From AV40 sp035473775 (GTDB taxonomy: Bacteria > Verrucomicrobiota > Verrucomicrobiia > Chthoniobacterales > UBA10450), in assembly GCA_035473775.1 (NCBI GenBank), contig DATINV010000099.1, positions 1 through 64,000 of the forward strand: 64,000 nucleotides of DNA, in the 5' to 3' direction. The position numbers were made by a program, and so were the translations under genes. Below, in pieces: positions 1 to 7,935 of this stretch (its first letter is position 1; every line of letters starts with the position of its first letter). Below the pieces are notes generated by a model. The model was not told the DNA's origin. It saw only the letters and a program-made list of their open reading frames with translations, and ran no database searches.

Positions 1-1298
1 GTCTGCTCCGCTCGGTCAGCGAGCTTGATTATCCAAGAGAACTGCTGCAGATCCAGGTGCTGGATGATTCGACCGACGACACCCGGGAAATCACCGCATC
101 TTGTGTCGAAGAATTACGCCAACGGGGCTATGACGTTCAACTGATCCATCGAGTTGATCGGACGGGATTTAAGGCCGGCGCGCTCGCTGGTGGACTGGAA
201 TCGGCCGATGGCGACTTTGTTTGCATTCTTGATGCCGATTTTGTTGCGCCCCGGGATTTGCTTCAGCGAACGGTTCACTTTTTTACCGATCCGAAAGTTG
301 GCATGATCCAGACCCGATGGGGCCACTTGAATCGTGGGTATTCATTGCTCACCCGCGTTCAGGCAATGTTTCTCGACGGCCACCTCGTGCTCGAACAGAC
401 TGCGCGCAGCCGCAGTGGACGCTTTTTCAATTTCAACGGCACCGCCGGACTGTGGAGGAAGTCGTGTATCAAAGAAGCTGGCGGTTGGCAGCACGACACG
501 CTTTGTGAAGATCTCGATTTGAGTTATCGGGCTCAGCTCGCGGGCTGGAAATTCATTTTCCTTCCCGACGTGGTGACGCCGGCCGAGCTGCCGGTCGATA
601 TGAATGGGTTTAAGTCGCAGCAGCACCGCTGGACCAAAGGCTCGATTCAAACCTGTAAGAAACTTTTGCCGAGCATTTGGCGAAGCAAACTTCCGTTCGC
701 GATCAAAGCCGAAGCGACCGGCCATTTGGTTTCAAACTTTGCCTATCTCTTGCTAGCTTGTCTTTGCGTTCTTTTACATCCGTCGACTGGCGGTCCGCAA
801 AGCGGTTGGGTGCGCATGCTTTTGATCGATATCCCCATTTTTCTGACGGCCTCTGTTTCAGTCGCGGTGTTTTACGCTTGCGCACAACGCGAGTTGCATC
901 CTCGCACTTGGATGAAACAAATGCTGCTACTCCCGTGCTTGCTGGCCCTTGGCATCGGCCTTTCGCTGAATAACGCCCGCGCTGTATTGGAGGCGATCTT
1001 TAACCACCAGTCTGATTTCACCCGAACTCCTAAGTACGGGATCGAGCGCAAATCGCAGTCCTGGCGCAGTTGCAAATATCGCGCCTTGCGATCAGCCCTG
1101 CCGTTCGCGGAGCTGGGGTTCGCGATTTATTTTAGCTATTTCGTATGGTACGCGGTGAGCAACGGACAGTTCTTGTCGGTACCGTTTCTGCTCATGTTCC
1201 AAGGGGGGTTCCTTTATGTGGCGCTATCGTCGCTTCTGCCTTGGTCTCCGAAGTTCAGCTTCGGGTCTTCTCGCTCGGCCGAACCAATTATCGCGTGA
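1..1298 (+). CDS. Family 2 glycosyltransferase, processive cellulose-synthase-like (5' truncated)
   Basis: Inner-membrane glycosyltransferase likely to polymerise or extend a beta-linked glycan from a nucleotide sugar. The frame is open to the left edge, and residues encoded before the first ATG (position 57) still fit the family (YPRELLQIQVLDDSTDDT), so the true start is outside the window. Visible in order: the nucleotide-binding DDSTDDT, the metal-binding DAD, a CEDLD segment carrying the catalytic Asp, the acceptor-site QQHRW, and then several C-terminal hydrophobic segments consistent with a membrane channel. The set D, DxD, ED, QxxRW is the classic processive GT2 signature. The glycan product cannot be told from sequence. 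An L,D-transpeptidase begins 31 bases downstream on the same strand, suggesting an envelope role. Confidence 0.85.
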   Translation, partial: LLRSVSELDYPRELLQIQVLDDSTDDTREITASCVEELRQRGYDVQLIHRVDRTGFKAGALAGGLESADGDFVCILDADFVAPRDLLQRTVHFFTDPKVGMIQTRWGHLNRGYSLLTRVQAMFLDGHLVLEQTARSRSGRFFNFNGTAGLWRKSCIKEAGGWQHDTLCEDLDLSYRAQLAGWKFIFLPDVVTPAELPVDMNGFKSQQHRWTKGSIQTCKKLLPSIWRSKLPFAIKAEATGHLVSNFAYLLLACLCVLLHPSTGGPQSGWVRMLLIDIPIFLTASVSVAVFYACAQRELHPRTWMKQMLLLPCLLALGIGLSLNNARAVLEAIFNHQSDFTRTPKYGIERKSQSWRSCKYRALRSALPFAELGFAIYFSYFVWYAVSNGQFLSVPFLLMFQGGFLYVALSSLLPWSPKFSFGSSRSAEPIIA

Positions 1299-1329
1299 CA
1301 AAAAGCGTTTCGTGAGTATTGAGGCGCGG

Positions 1330-2007
1330 ATGTTTCGTTCCTCCGCCGTGGGATTGGCGCTCCTTTTGGTAACCGTGCCGGCCTATGCTAACAGCACTAG
1401 TATTCCCGCTCCTACGCTCAACACCCGGGTCATCATTAGTGTTCGTGATCAGAAACTGATGCTGATGGAAAACGGAGTGGTGGCCGCAACCTATCCGGTT
1501 TCGACGTCTAAATATGGCTTGGGCGATGCCTGGAACAGCCTCGCAACTCCGCTGGGTCTGTTGCAGGTCGCGCAGAAAATCGGTGACCACGCGCCGATCG
1601 GCGCCGTGTTTCATAATCGGCGCTGGACCGGTGAGGTTCTCCAGCCGAACACACCGGGTCGAGATCCGGTGATGACCCGCATCATTTGGTTGCGGGGCTT
1701 GGAACTCACGAACGCACACGCCTTTCCCCGTTGCATTTACATCCACGGCACCAACGAAGAAAAATTGCTCGGCCGTCCGGCCAGTTTCGGTTGTATTCGG
1801 ATGAGATCGGTTGATGTCGCCTCGCTCTACAATCAGCTACCGTTGGGTAGCTCGGTGGAGATTCTTAATGATCGGCTGCCGAAAGCCGCCAACTTGGCGG
1901 ATCCGGAAGTTTATGGATTCGATTCGCCCGCTTCTGCTTCGGGGTTGAGAAAAGATAAGAATTCTTCGCAGATCAAAGTCGCCTCGGGCGAACGGGCAGG
2001 ATCCTAG
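1330..2007 (+). CDS. L,D-transpeptidase (YkuD domain), secreted
   Basis: Periplasmic YkuD-family enzyme expected to make 3-3 peptidoglycan crosslinks or attach proteins to peptidoglycan. The ATG at 1330 gives a typical signal peptide (short basic start, hydrophobic core, AYA-like cleavage site near residue 20); an in-frame GTG at 1312 and a longer frame overlapping the upstream gene are less likely. The catalytic motif is present: IHGTNEE with His139, then SFGCIRM with Ser152, Cys155 and Arg157. At 225 residues it is a minimal single-domain enzyme with no LysM or peptidoglycan-binding domain. The C-terminal 35 residues are polar and low in complexity. It lies 31 bases after the GT2 synthase and may share its transcript. 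Confidence 0.88.
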   Translation: MFRSSAVGLALLLVTVPAYANSTSIPAPTLNTRVIISVRDQKLMLMENGVVAATYPVSTSKYGLGDAWNSLATPLGLLQVAQKIGDHAPIGAVFHNRRWTGEVLQPNTPGRDPVMTRIIWLRGLELTNAHAFPRCIYIHGTNEEKLLGRPASFGCIRMRSVDVASLYNQLPLGSSVEILNDRLPKAANLADPEVYGFDSPASASGLRKDKNSSQIKVASGERAGS

Positions 2008-2023
2008 TTCGCGACGAGACACC

Positions 2024-2029
2024 TTGACA
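2024..2029 (+). promoter_or_regulatory. Possible -35 element upstream of rpsT
   Basis: A perfect TTGACA hexamer lies in the 65-base gap before rpsT. No convincing -10 hexamer is found 16-18 bases downstream, where the sequence is GC rich, so only the -35 half is supported. A dedicated promoter for a highly expressed ribosomal protein gene would be expected here. Confidence 0.3.
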
Positions 2030-2072
2030 TTTTTGCTGTCTGCGCGACCGTCGTCGCCCGATTCAAATAAGA

Positions 2073-2312
2073 ATGGCTAATACAAAATCAGCTGCCAAAC
2101 GTTCCCGACAATCCCTCGCTCGGTCCGGTCAAAACCGAGGTGTTCGGACGCGACTTCGATCGCTTCAGAAGACGGTCCGAGGGACGGATAAGCCTAGCGC
2201 TGAGCAGATTCGCCGGTTGGTCTCCGCCCTGGATAAAGCGGTCAAGCGTGGTGTCATTCACCGTAACGCGGCGGATCGTCGCAAGGCCCGGTTGAACGCG
2301 CTCTCCCGTTAG
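2073..2312 (+). CDS. rpsT: Small ribosomal subunit protein bS20
   Basis: Primary 16S rRNA-binding protein of the 30S subunit. The 79-residue product begins MANTKSAAKR, the characteristic bS20 opening, and is strongly basic and helical, with a conserved C-terminal part (KGVIHRN-like: RGVIHRNAADRRKARLN). Its length is typical for the family (about 80-90 residues). The ATG at 2073 is the only sensible start. Preceding and following genes are unrelated, so it is probably its own transcription unit. Confidence 0.97.
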   Translation: MANTKSAAKRSRQSLARSGQNRGVRTRLRSLQKTVRGTDKPSAEQIRRLVSALDKAVKRGVIHRNAADRRKARLNALSR

Positions 2313-2344
2313 TCGGTGTCCGCATTCCAGCAAGCGAGCCCGGA

Positions 2345-2350
2345 TATAAT
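2345..2350 (+). promoter_or_regulatory. Possible -10 element upstream of the sulfatase gene
   Basis: A perfect TATAAT lies 64 bases before the sulfatase start in the gap after rpsT. The expected -35 position (about 2322-2327) has only a poor match, so this is a candidate promoter rather than a firm call. Confidence 0.3.
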
Positions 2351-2413
2351 TCGGCCGGTGCTGCGTCTGGCTTCGAGCGCAAGTTCTGGCAACATTGGTC
2401 CACAGGACTGGTT

Positions 2414-3856
2414 ATGACGTCGCGGTCTCAACGTTCCAAACGGCCTCCGAATCTGATTATTTTCCTTCCCGACCAGCAGCGCGTTGACACCTTGGCCTGT
2501 TACGGAAACGGAAAAGTTCACGCGCCCAACTTGAATAAGTTGGCAGCTGACTCTGTGATTTTTCAGCGACCTTACGTGACCCAACCGGTCTGCTCTCCGT
2601 CGCGAGCCTCGCTCATGACCGGTTTATGGCCGCATACGACTGGTTGCACCAACAATGGATTTCCAGTCGACCATAAGGTAGCCATGTTGCCCCAGCTTCT
2701 GGGTGGCGAATATCGAGCCGGTTACATCGGGAAATGGCATTTGCGCGACCAACCTCCTACCCAACGCGGGTTTAGTGAATGGGTGTCGGTGGAAGGAGTC
2801 AGCGATTACAGCCGGTTTTTAATCCAGGAGGGGGCGGTGCCCGATCACAAGAATGGATCCTTCTCCGCATTGACGATTAGCGATCTGCCGTTGGAATTGT
2901 CCCAGGCTGATTTTCTTCAGCGATACGCCTGCGATTTCATCAAGCGCAACCAAAACGAGCCTTTCATTCTCGTGGTATCTTTTGTTGAGCCCCACTCGCC
3001 CTATAACGGACCGTTCAACGACGAGCATCAGTTCGCAGAGGAAGATCTCGAGGATTCGACATTTGCTTCGAAGCCGAACGCCGTTCCGTTGCGTTACCGG
3101 TTGCTCCACGAATGGCAAAACGATAAGGCGCTAAAGGACAAAGCCGTCCGCCAGTTTCGGTTTGGAATAACTCCAGCTGAGTCCGCGAGTCTGAGGCAAA
3201 AATATTTTGGGCTGATCACATTGGTCGACCGGAGCATCGGTCTGATTCTTTCCTGTCTCGAAAATTCGGGCCTGATGGAGCACACCGTCATCGCTCATAC
3301 CAGCGATCATGGCGACTTGTTAGGCGATCACGGTCTTTTTGGTAAAGGTGTAATGTATGAGCAAGCGGTCTGCGTTCCTCTCCTCATCAGGCTTCCGGGC
3401 GGTCCGCGAAAAATGATAACGAGACGCGTCAGTCACATCGACTTTGTTCCAACCTTGATCGATTTGTTAGGGGGACACTCGACGGCTCAGTTGGCTGGAA
3501 CGACCCTAACGCCATTAATTTTTGGTGAGAACGGCCAGCCGCGAAATGTCTTCATCGAGTGGAACCCGTACAAGAAAACGGAAAAGCGGCTTAAGGACGA
3601 AACGTCGCTTGCGCCGACCCGGATGGTGAACCGAGCGATCAGGGAATCGACTCGGACAGTGATCGCGCCGGACGGATGGAAGCTCAGTTTGCGAGATAAC
3701 GATCTCTGCGAGCTTTACAATCTGCGAGAAGATCCGTCGGAGCAGCGCAATCTTTATTACACCGGCCAGTTCGGACAGGTCATCGAGCGTTGCACTGATG
3801 ACATTCGCCGTTGGCAGAAAGAAACTTCCGACATCGTGGAGCTTCAATCGACCTAA
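2414..3856 (+). CDS. Type I sulfatase (formylglycine-dependent, cytosolic-looking)
   Basis: Arylsulfatase-superfamily enzyme predicted to hydrolyse a sulfate ester. The N-terminal metal site segment (FLPDQQR) is followed by the formylglycine signature CSPSR, with Cys60 the residue converted by the sulfatase-modifying enzyme. A second metal motif, TSDHGDLLGDHG, sits near residues 294-305. The 480-residue length is normal for the family. There is no signal peptide: residues 1-12 are polar and basic, so the protein probably acts in the cytoplasm, unlike most scavenging sulfatases. The substrate cannot be predicted. A sulfotransferase gene starts 8 bases after its stop, so the two are almost certainly co-transcribed. 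No sulfatase-maturating enzyme gene is in the window. Confidence 0.92.
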   Translation: MTSRSQRSKRPPNLIIFLPDQQRVDTLACYGNGKVHAPNLNKLAADSVIFQRPYVTQPVCSPSRASLMTGLWPHTTGCTNNGFPVDHKVAMLPQLLGGEYRAGYIGKWHLRDQPPTQRGFSEWVSVEGVSDYSRFLIQEGAVPDHKNGSFSALTISDLPLELSQADFLQRYACDFIKRNQNEPFILVVSFVEPHSPYNGPFNDEHQFAEEDLEDSTFASKPNAVPLRYRLLHEWQNDKALKDKAVRQFRFGITPAESASLRQKYFGLITLVDRSIGLILSCLENSGLMEHTVIAHTSDHGDLLGDHGLFGKGVMYEQAVCVPLLIRLPGGPRKMITRRVSHIDFVPTLIDLLGGHSTAQLAGTTLTPLIFGENGQPRNVFIEWNPYKKTEKRLKDETSLAPTRMVNRAIRESTRTVIAPDGWKLSLRDNDLCELYNLREDPSEQRNLYYTGQFGQVIERCTDDIRRWQKETSDIVELQST

Positions 3857-3864
3857 CCAGATCC

Positions 3865-4524
3865 ATGTTAGCGAACGGCTTTTACAAGCGTTTGGACGAT
3901 GTGCCGGAATCGGAGCTGGAGCTTGTCTGTTATGGCATTCCTCGCTCGGGTAGCACGTTGGTTTATCAGTTGATTAGCGGCATTTATCCGGAGGGAATCG
4001 CTAAGACCCATCGGTATTGTCCGTATCGGGTGAAGACCACGGTTTCATTTCGCGATTTTCGCGATGTGGTCGTGTCGCTTTGGCGAAGAAGTAATCCGAC
4101 AAAGGTGGACCGCGGAATGACGGAGGAAGATATCGAAAAATTTACCGCCACCTGCCGGCAACGGATCGAAGAACTGGACCGGTACTTTGAGCGCGGCGGA
4201 ATTTGTCCGCTCCGCTACGAAGATTTTGCGCCGAATCCGGCCCTCGTTTTCTCCGCGCTGGAGCGAAGATTCGGAATTATTGTTGCGCCGGAAAAGGCGG
4301 CCGGATTGATTGCCCAATATTCGATCGAGAAAAACGCGGCGATTGCTCAGAAGCTCGGCAATTTCAAGAGCATCGACCCAGCGTCGCAAATTCACGGCAA
4401 CCACATCTTTCGAGGAGAAATTGGGGGCTGGCGACAATTCGTGACCGGCGATGCCGCCAAGCGCCTGGAAAAATTGTTAGAAGAGCCGCTGCGACGCTAC
4501 GGCTACGAAGTCAGCCCGCAATAG
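3865..4524 (+). CDS. Sulfotransferase-domain protein (PAPS-dependent)
   Basis: Predicted to transfer sulfate from PAPS to an unknown acceptor. The N-terminal strand-loop GIPRSGST (residues 24-31) matches the 5'-phosphosulfate-binding loop of sulfotransferases. Further on, a YEDFAPNP segment and a C-terminal GGWRQFV region resemble the 3'-phosphate-binding and KxGxxGxW-like parts of the family. The ATG at 3865 is chosen because the longer frame (to 3811) overlaps the sulfatase and carries no family similarity. The product is 219 residues, short but complete for bacterial members. No signal or membrane segment. It pairs with the upstream sulfatase, and its stop lies one base from the converging unknown gene. 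Confidence 0.8.
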   Translation: MLANGFYKRLDDVPESELELVCYGIPRSGSTLVYQLISGIYPEGIAKTHRYCPYRVKTTVSFRDFRDVVVSLWRRSNPTKVDRGMTEEDIEKFTATCRQRIEELDRYFERGGICPLRYEDFAPNPALVFSALERRFGIIVAPEKAAGLIAQYSIEKNAAIAQKLGNFKSIDPASQIHGNHIFRGEIGGWRQFVTGDAAKRLEKLLEEPLRRYGYEVSPQ

Positions 4525-4525
4525 A

Positions 4526-5245
4526 TCAGAGCTTGCCGTTAATAACGACTTTGCCGTTGTGGCATTGAAACCATTTCGGCAGCTCGATGTCGGTCTTAAC
4601 GATACTCTCGTAACAATTTTGGTTAATCGTCCCCTTGTGCGTACTTTCTCCAAACACCGCAAAATTGTCTTTCGTTACGTACAATCGAAGCTCTGGCGGC
4701 TTTGGAATATCGTCTTTTAGATGGTCCATTAATTTGGCGGACGCGATTTCGGCCGGCATCTGCGAAAACAGATAACGAAGCACTTTCACTCGAAGGAGCT
4801 GATGGATCCAGATCTGGTTCCAGCCGCGACGCTCGAGATAAATATCGCCGGAGGAATTCTTTCGTTCTCCGGGAAAGAGAGTCTCGTCGGCCCGGCGGAG
4901 CAACGCTTTGCATCGACAGAACAAGACTCCGCTCGCATCGGGCAAAATGTGCGTATCGCCCATGAGTGTTCGGATTTTTTCAAGCGCCAGCTCGATTGGA
5001 TATTTGTCGTCCACGCACCAGTAGATCCACTCGTCGTCGTCGAGGTCGGCGATCAATTGCAATGTCGTCGCACGAATCTCCGACGGAGTTTTGACGTACT
5101 CGTGGCGGCTGCTTGTTGGTCCTGAAATTTCCTGATAGGGGATCCGGAACACGAACGGATGGTCGGGCCAAAGCTCCTCATATTTGAGGATCATGTGGTC
5201 GGTCAGAGCTCGATATCGATCACAGGTTAGAACGATCGCCTTCAT
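4526..5245 (-). CDS. Hypothetical protein, possible nucleotide-sugar-type fold
   Basis: Not recognised as a named family. The 239-residue product starts with an alternating hydrophobic strand (KAIVLTCDRYRAL) like the first beta strand of a Rossmann or GT-A fold. It contains a DLDDDEWIYWCVDDKYP segment near residues 67-83 whose consecutive aspartates resemble a GT-A metal-binding site, and a C-terminal part rich in charged and aromatic residues. No signal peptide or membrane segment. It converges with the sulfotransferase gene. A glycosyltransferase-like role in the same sulfated-glycan pathway is conceivable but is inference only. Confidence 0.75.
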   Translation of the reverse strand: MKAIVLTCDRYRALTDHMILKYEELWPDHPFVFRIPYQEISGPTSSRHEYVKTPSEIRATTLQLIADLDDDEWIYWCVDDKYPIELALEKIRTLMGDTHILPDASGVLFCRCKALLRRADETLFPGERKNSSGDIYLERRGWNQIWIHQLLRVKVLRYLFSQMPAEIASAKLMDHLKDDIPKPPELRLYVTKDNFAVFGESTHKGTINQNCYESIVKTDIELPKWFQCHNGKVVINGKL

Positions 5246-5374
5246 TATTGGTCAGAGGTGGACTTTAAATATCGCGGTTCGCGTGTCCAAGTCGTTCCTG
5301 CGCTCGTCTGCGTTCCCAGGCGGACGGACTTAAATCGCCTTTGCATCTCACTCAGGTCGGCTAGATTTCCGGTG

Positions 5375-5965
5375 ATGATTCCGGCGCTTATTCTAATTTT
5401 GTCGGCCGTCGCCTATCGGATCGCGGCTGGTCTTCTAATTCATTCCGGGAGTGCGTTGTGGCTTTCTAACTTCGCACCCATGGCTGCAATCGCACTTTGC
5501 GGTGCGGCCTATTTTCCGGCGAAATTTAAATTCGTGGTGCCGCTCGGGGCGCTTTTCGTGTCGGATTTGGTTTTGAATTACATTTACGCGGCTCCGCTTC
5601 TGCAACCGCAGATGGTCGGACACTATCTGGGACTTGTTCTCGTCGGGTTACTTGGCTGGGCGTTGCAAAATCGTGCCTCACTCAAAACGCTCCTTCCGGC
5701 TTCAATTCTCGGCTCAACAATTTTTTATGCCGTCACAAACGTGTTCTCGTGGCTGAGCGATCCCGGCTATGCCAAGAATTTCGCCGGATTGATTCAAGCG
5801 CTGACAGTCGGCCTTCCTCAATACAGTTCGACGCCGACCTGGATGTTTTTCCGTAACACCATCCTAAGCGATCTGTTTTTCACTCTGCTCTTCGTGGCAT
5901 GCATTAATTTCGGGCGTCAAACCAGCAGGGTGCGCGCTGGTGCTGCTTTGCCTCGCGTCGCGTAA
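5375..5965 (+). CDS. DUF6580-like multipass membrane protein
   Basis: Integral membrane protein of about 196 residues with roughly five hydrophobic segments. The stretch LSNFAPMAAIALCGAAYF near the N-terminus is typical of the DUF6580 group, which resembles ECF-transporter S components and other small integral proteins; substrate unknown. The ATG at 5375 (or the GTG immediately before it) begins directly with a hydrophobic helix; the longer frame to 5258 adds a polar stretch that does not look like protein from this family. Seven bases separate it from pdhA, so it could be co-transcribed with the pyruvate dehydrogenase genes. Confidence 0.75.
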   Translation: MIPALILILSAVAYRIAAGLLIHSGSALWLSNFAPMAAIALCGAAYFPAKFKFVVPLGALFVSDLVLNYIYAAPLLQPQMVGHYLGLVLVGLLGWALQNRASLKTLLPASILGSTIFYAVTNVFSWLSDPGYAKNFAGLIQALTVGLPQYSSTPTWMFFRNTILSDLFFTLLFVACINFGRQTSRVRAGAALPRVA

Positions 5966-5971
5966 AATTCA

Positions 5972-6949
5972 ATGCAGCGTCCCGAGCAACGCGACGAAGT
6001 CGAGATGCTCGCGCTGATGCTGTTGATTCGCCGTTTCGAGGAACGCGCGAGCCAGCAGTATCAGGCGCAGAAGATCGGCGGCTTTTGCCATCTCTACATC
6101 GGGCAGGAGGCCGTCGTGGTCGGCGCGGTCGCGGCGGTACGAGATGACGATTACATCATCACCGCATATCGGGACCATGGCCATGCGCTGGCCCGCGGAG
6201 TTAGCGCCGACGCCTGCATGGCAGAGCTCTTCGGCAAGTCGACCGGTTGCACGAAAGGACTCGGCGGCTCGATGCATTTCTTCGACAAGCAACGTCACAT
6301 GTACGGGGGGCACGCGATTGTCGCAGCACACGTTCCACTGGCGGCTGGCCTGGCCTTTGCGTCCAAGTATCGCGAGGAAGATCGGGTCACGCTTTGCTTC
6401 TTTGGCGACGGCGCGATTAACCAGGGCTCGTTCCACGAAGCGCTCAATTTGATCGCGCTTTACAAGTTGCCGGTCATTTTGATCTGCGAAAACAATCTCT
6501 TCGCCATGGGCACCTCGGTGACGAGATCCACCTCGTTAAAGCAAATCGTCGATCGCGCAGAAGGTTACGATATTCCGGGCGACATCGTGGACGGGATGAA
6601 CTTTCGCGAAGTTCGCGACAAAATCGCCGAGGTCGCGGCGTCGATCCGCAAAGATCCGCATCCGGCGTTCCTGGAAGTGCGGACCTATCGTTATCGGGGA
6701 CATTCGATGTCAGATCCGGCCAGCTATCGAACGAAAGAGGAACTCGAAAAATATCGGCTGGACGATCCGATCATCCGGTTGCGGGCGCAGCTAACGCGCG
6801 AGGGCAAGTTGACCAACGAGCAATTCGACGCGCTCGACAAAAAAGCGAAACAAGCTGCGCTCGATTCGGTGAAATTTGCCGAGCAAAGTCCGGAGCTGCC
6901 GGTGGAAGACGTTTATAAGTACGTTTACGACGAGGGCAACAAATCGTGA
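5972..6949 (+). CDS. pdhA: Pyruvate dehydrogenase E1 component, alpha subunit
   Basis: Thiamine-diphosphate-dependent decarboxylation of pyruvate, first step of the pyruvate dehydrogenase complex in the cytoplasm. The 325-residue product has the TPP-binding motif beginning GDGAINQG and ending in ENN some 30 residues later, and the loop YRGHSMSDP that contains the regulated serines in mitochondrial E1alpha. The length fits the two-subunit (alpha2beta2) E1 type rather than the single-chain AceE. Its TGA stop overlaps the GTG start of pdhB (GTGA), indicating translational coupling. A branched-chain 2-oxoacid specificity cannot be wholly excluded, but the motif details favour pyruvate. Confidence 0.95.
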   Translation: MQRPEQRDEVEMLALMLLIRRFEERASQQYQAQKIGGFCHLYIGQEAVVVGAVAAVRDDDYIITAYRDHGHALARGVSADACMAELFGKSTGCTKGLGGSMHFFDKQRHMYGGHAIVAAHVPLAAGLAFASKYREEDRVTLCFFGDGAINQGSFHEALNLIALYKLPVILICENNLFAMGTSVTRSTSLKQIVDRAEGYDIPGDIVDGMNFREVRDKIAEVAASIRKDPHPAFLEVRTYRYRGHSMSDPASYRTKEELEKYRLDDPIIRLRAQLTREGKLTNEQFDALDKKAKQAALDSVKFAEQSPELPVEDVYKYVYDEGNKS

Positions 6950-7929
6950 GGGAAATCACTTACCGTCAGGCCCTGAACGAGGCGCTCGCCGAGGAGCTCG
7001 CGCGCGACCCCAACGTTTTTCTGATGGGCGAGGAAGTTGCCGAATATCACGGCGCTTACAAAGTGAGCCAGGGTTTACTCGAACGGTTTGGCCCGAAGCG
7101 AATTATCGACACTCCCATCAGTGAGAACGGATTCGCCGGCCTGGGCGTCGGCGCCGCCATGACCGGCTTACGGCCGATCATTGAATTCATGACCTGGAGC
7201 TTTTCACTGGTCGCGTTCGATCAGGTCGTCAATAACGCGCCCAACATGTTCATGATGTCGGGCGGCCAATTTAATATTCCGATCACGTTTCGCGGACCGA
7301 ACGGTCCGGCGCATCAACTCGCGGCGACCCATTCGCACGCGACTGAAAATTTGTATGCCAGCGTACCAGGTTTGAAAGTTTGCACGCCGGCAACGCCTCG
7401 TGACGCCAAAGGATTGCTGAAAACCGCAATCCGTGACGACAATCCGGTCCTCGTTCTAGAGGCGGAACTTCTTTACAGCTCAAAGGGAATGGTAGAGCCA
7501 CCGGATGAGGAATTGTTGATTCCGCTCGGTCAGGCTGAGGTGAAACGCGAAGGCAGCGATGTTTCGATTATTTGCTACGCCCAAACCGTGCCGCTTGCCC
7601 TGAACGTCGCGACCCAACTCGAAGAGGAGGACATTTCCGCTGAGATCCTCGATCTTCGCTCGATCAAACCTTTGGACGAGGAGGCGATCTACAATTCAGT
7701 CGCGAAGACGCACCGAGTTGTGATCGTGGAACAGGACCGGCCATTTTGCGGCGTTGGCGCGGAAGTCTGTTATCGCATCCAGAAGGATATTTTTGATGAG
7801 CTCGACGCACCGATCATCCGCGTTTCTCAAGAGGACGTCCCGATGCCTTACAACGAGAAGCTGGAGAAATTTGTTTTGCCAAATGCCGACAAGTTGATGG
7901 CTGCTGTCAAGAAAGTCTGTTACGCCTAA
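6946..7929 (+). CDS. pdhB: Pyruvate dehydrogenase E1 component, beta subunit
   Basis: Partner of PdhA; forms the active site with the alpha subunit and binds the E2 core. The 327-residue protein starts with GTG overlapping the pdhA stop and opens REITYRQALNEALAEEL, a standard E1beta N-terminus, followed by the MGEEVAEYHGAYKVSQG region containing the conserved TPP-interacting Glu. The C-terminal transketolase domain includes VVIVEQDRP. The full length is normal. Six bases separate it from the E2 gene, so the three genes form one operon. Confidence 0.96.
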   Translation: MREITYRQALNEALAEELARDPNVFLMGEEVAEYHGAYKVSQGLLERFGPKRIIDTPISENGFAGLGVGAAMTGLRPIIEFMTWSFSLVAFDQVVNNAPNMFMMSGGQFNIPITFRGPNGPAHQLAATHSHATENLYASVPGLKVCTPATPRDAKGLLKTAIRDDNPVLVLEAELLYSSKGMVEPPDEELLIPLGQAEVKREGSDVSIICYAQTVPLALNVATQLEEEDISAEILDLRSIKPLDEEAIYNSVAKTHRVVIVEQDRPFCGVGAEVCYRIQKDIFDELDAPIIRVSQEDVPMPYNEKLEKFVLPNADKLMAAVKKVCYA

Positions 7930-7935
7930 CGAGCT

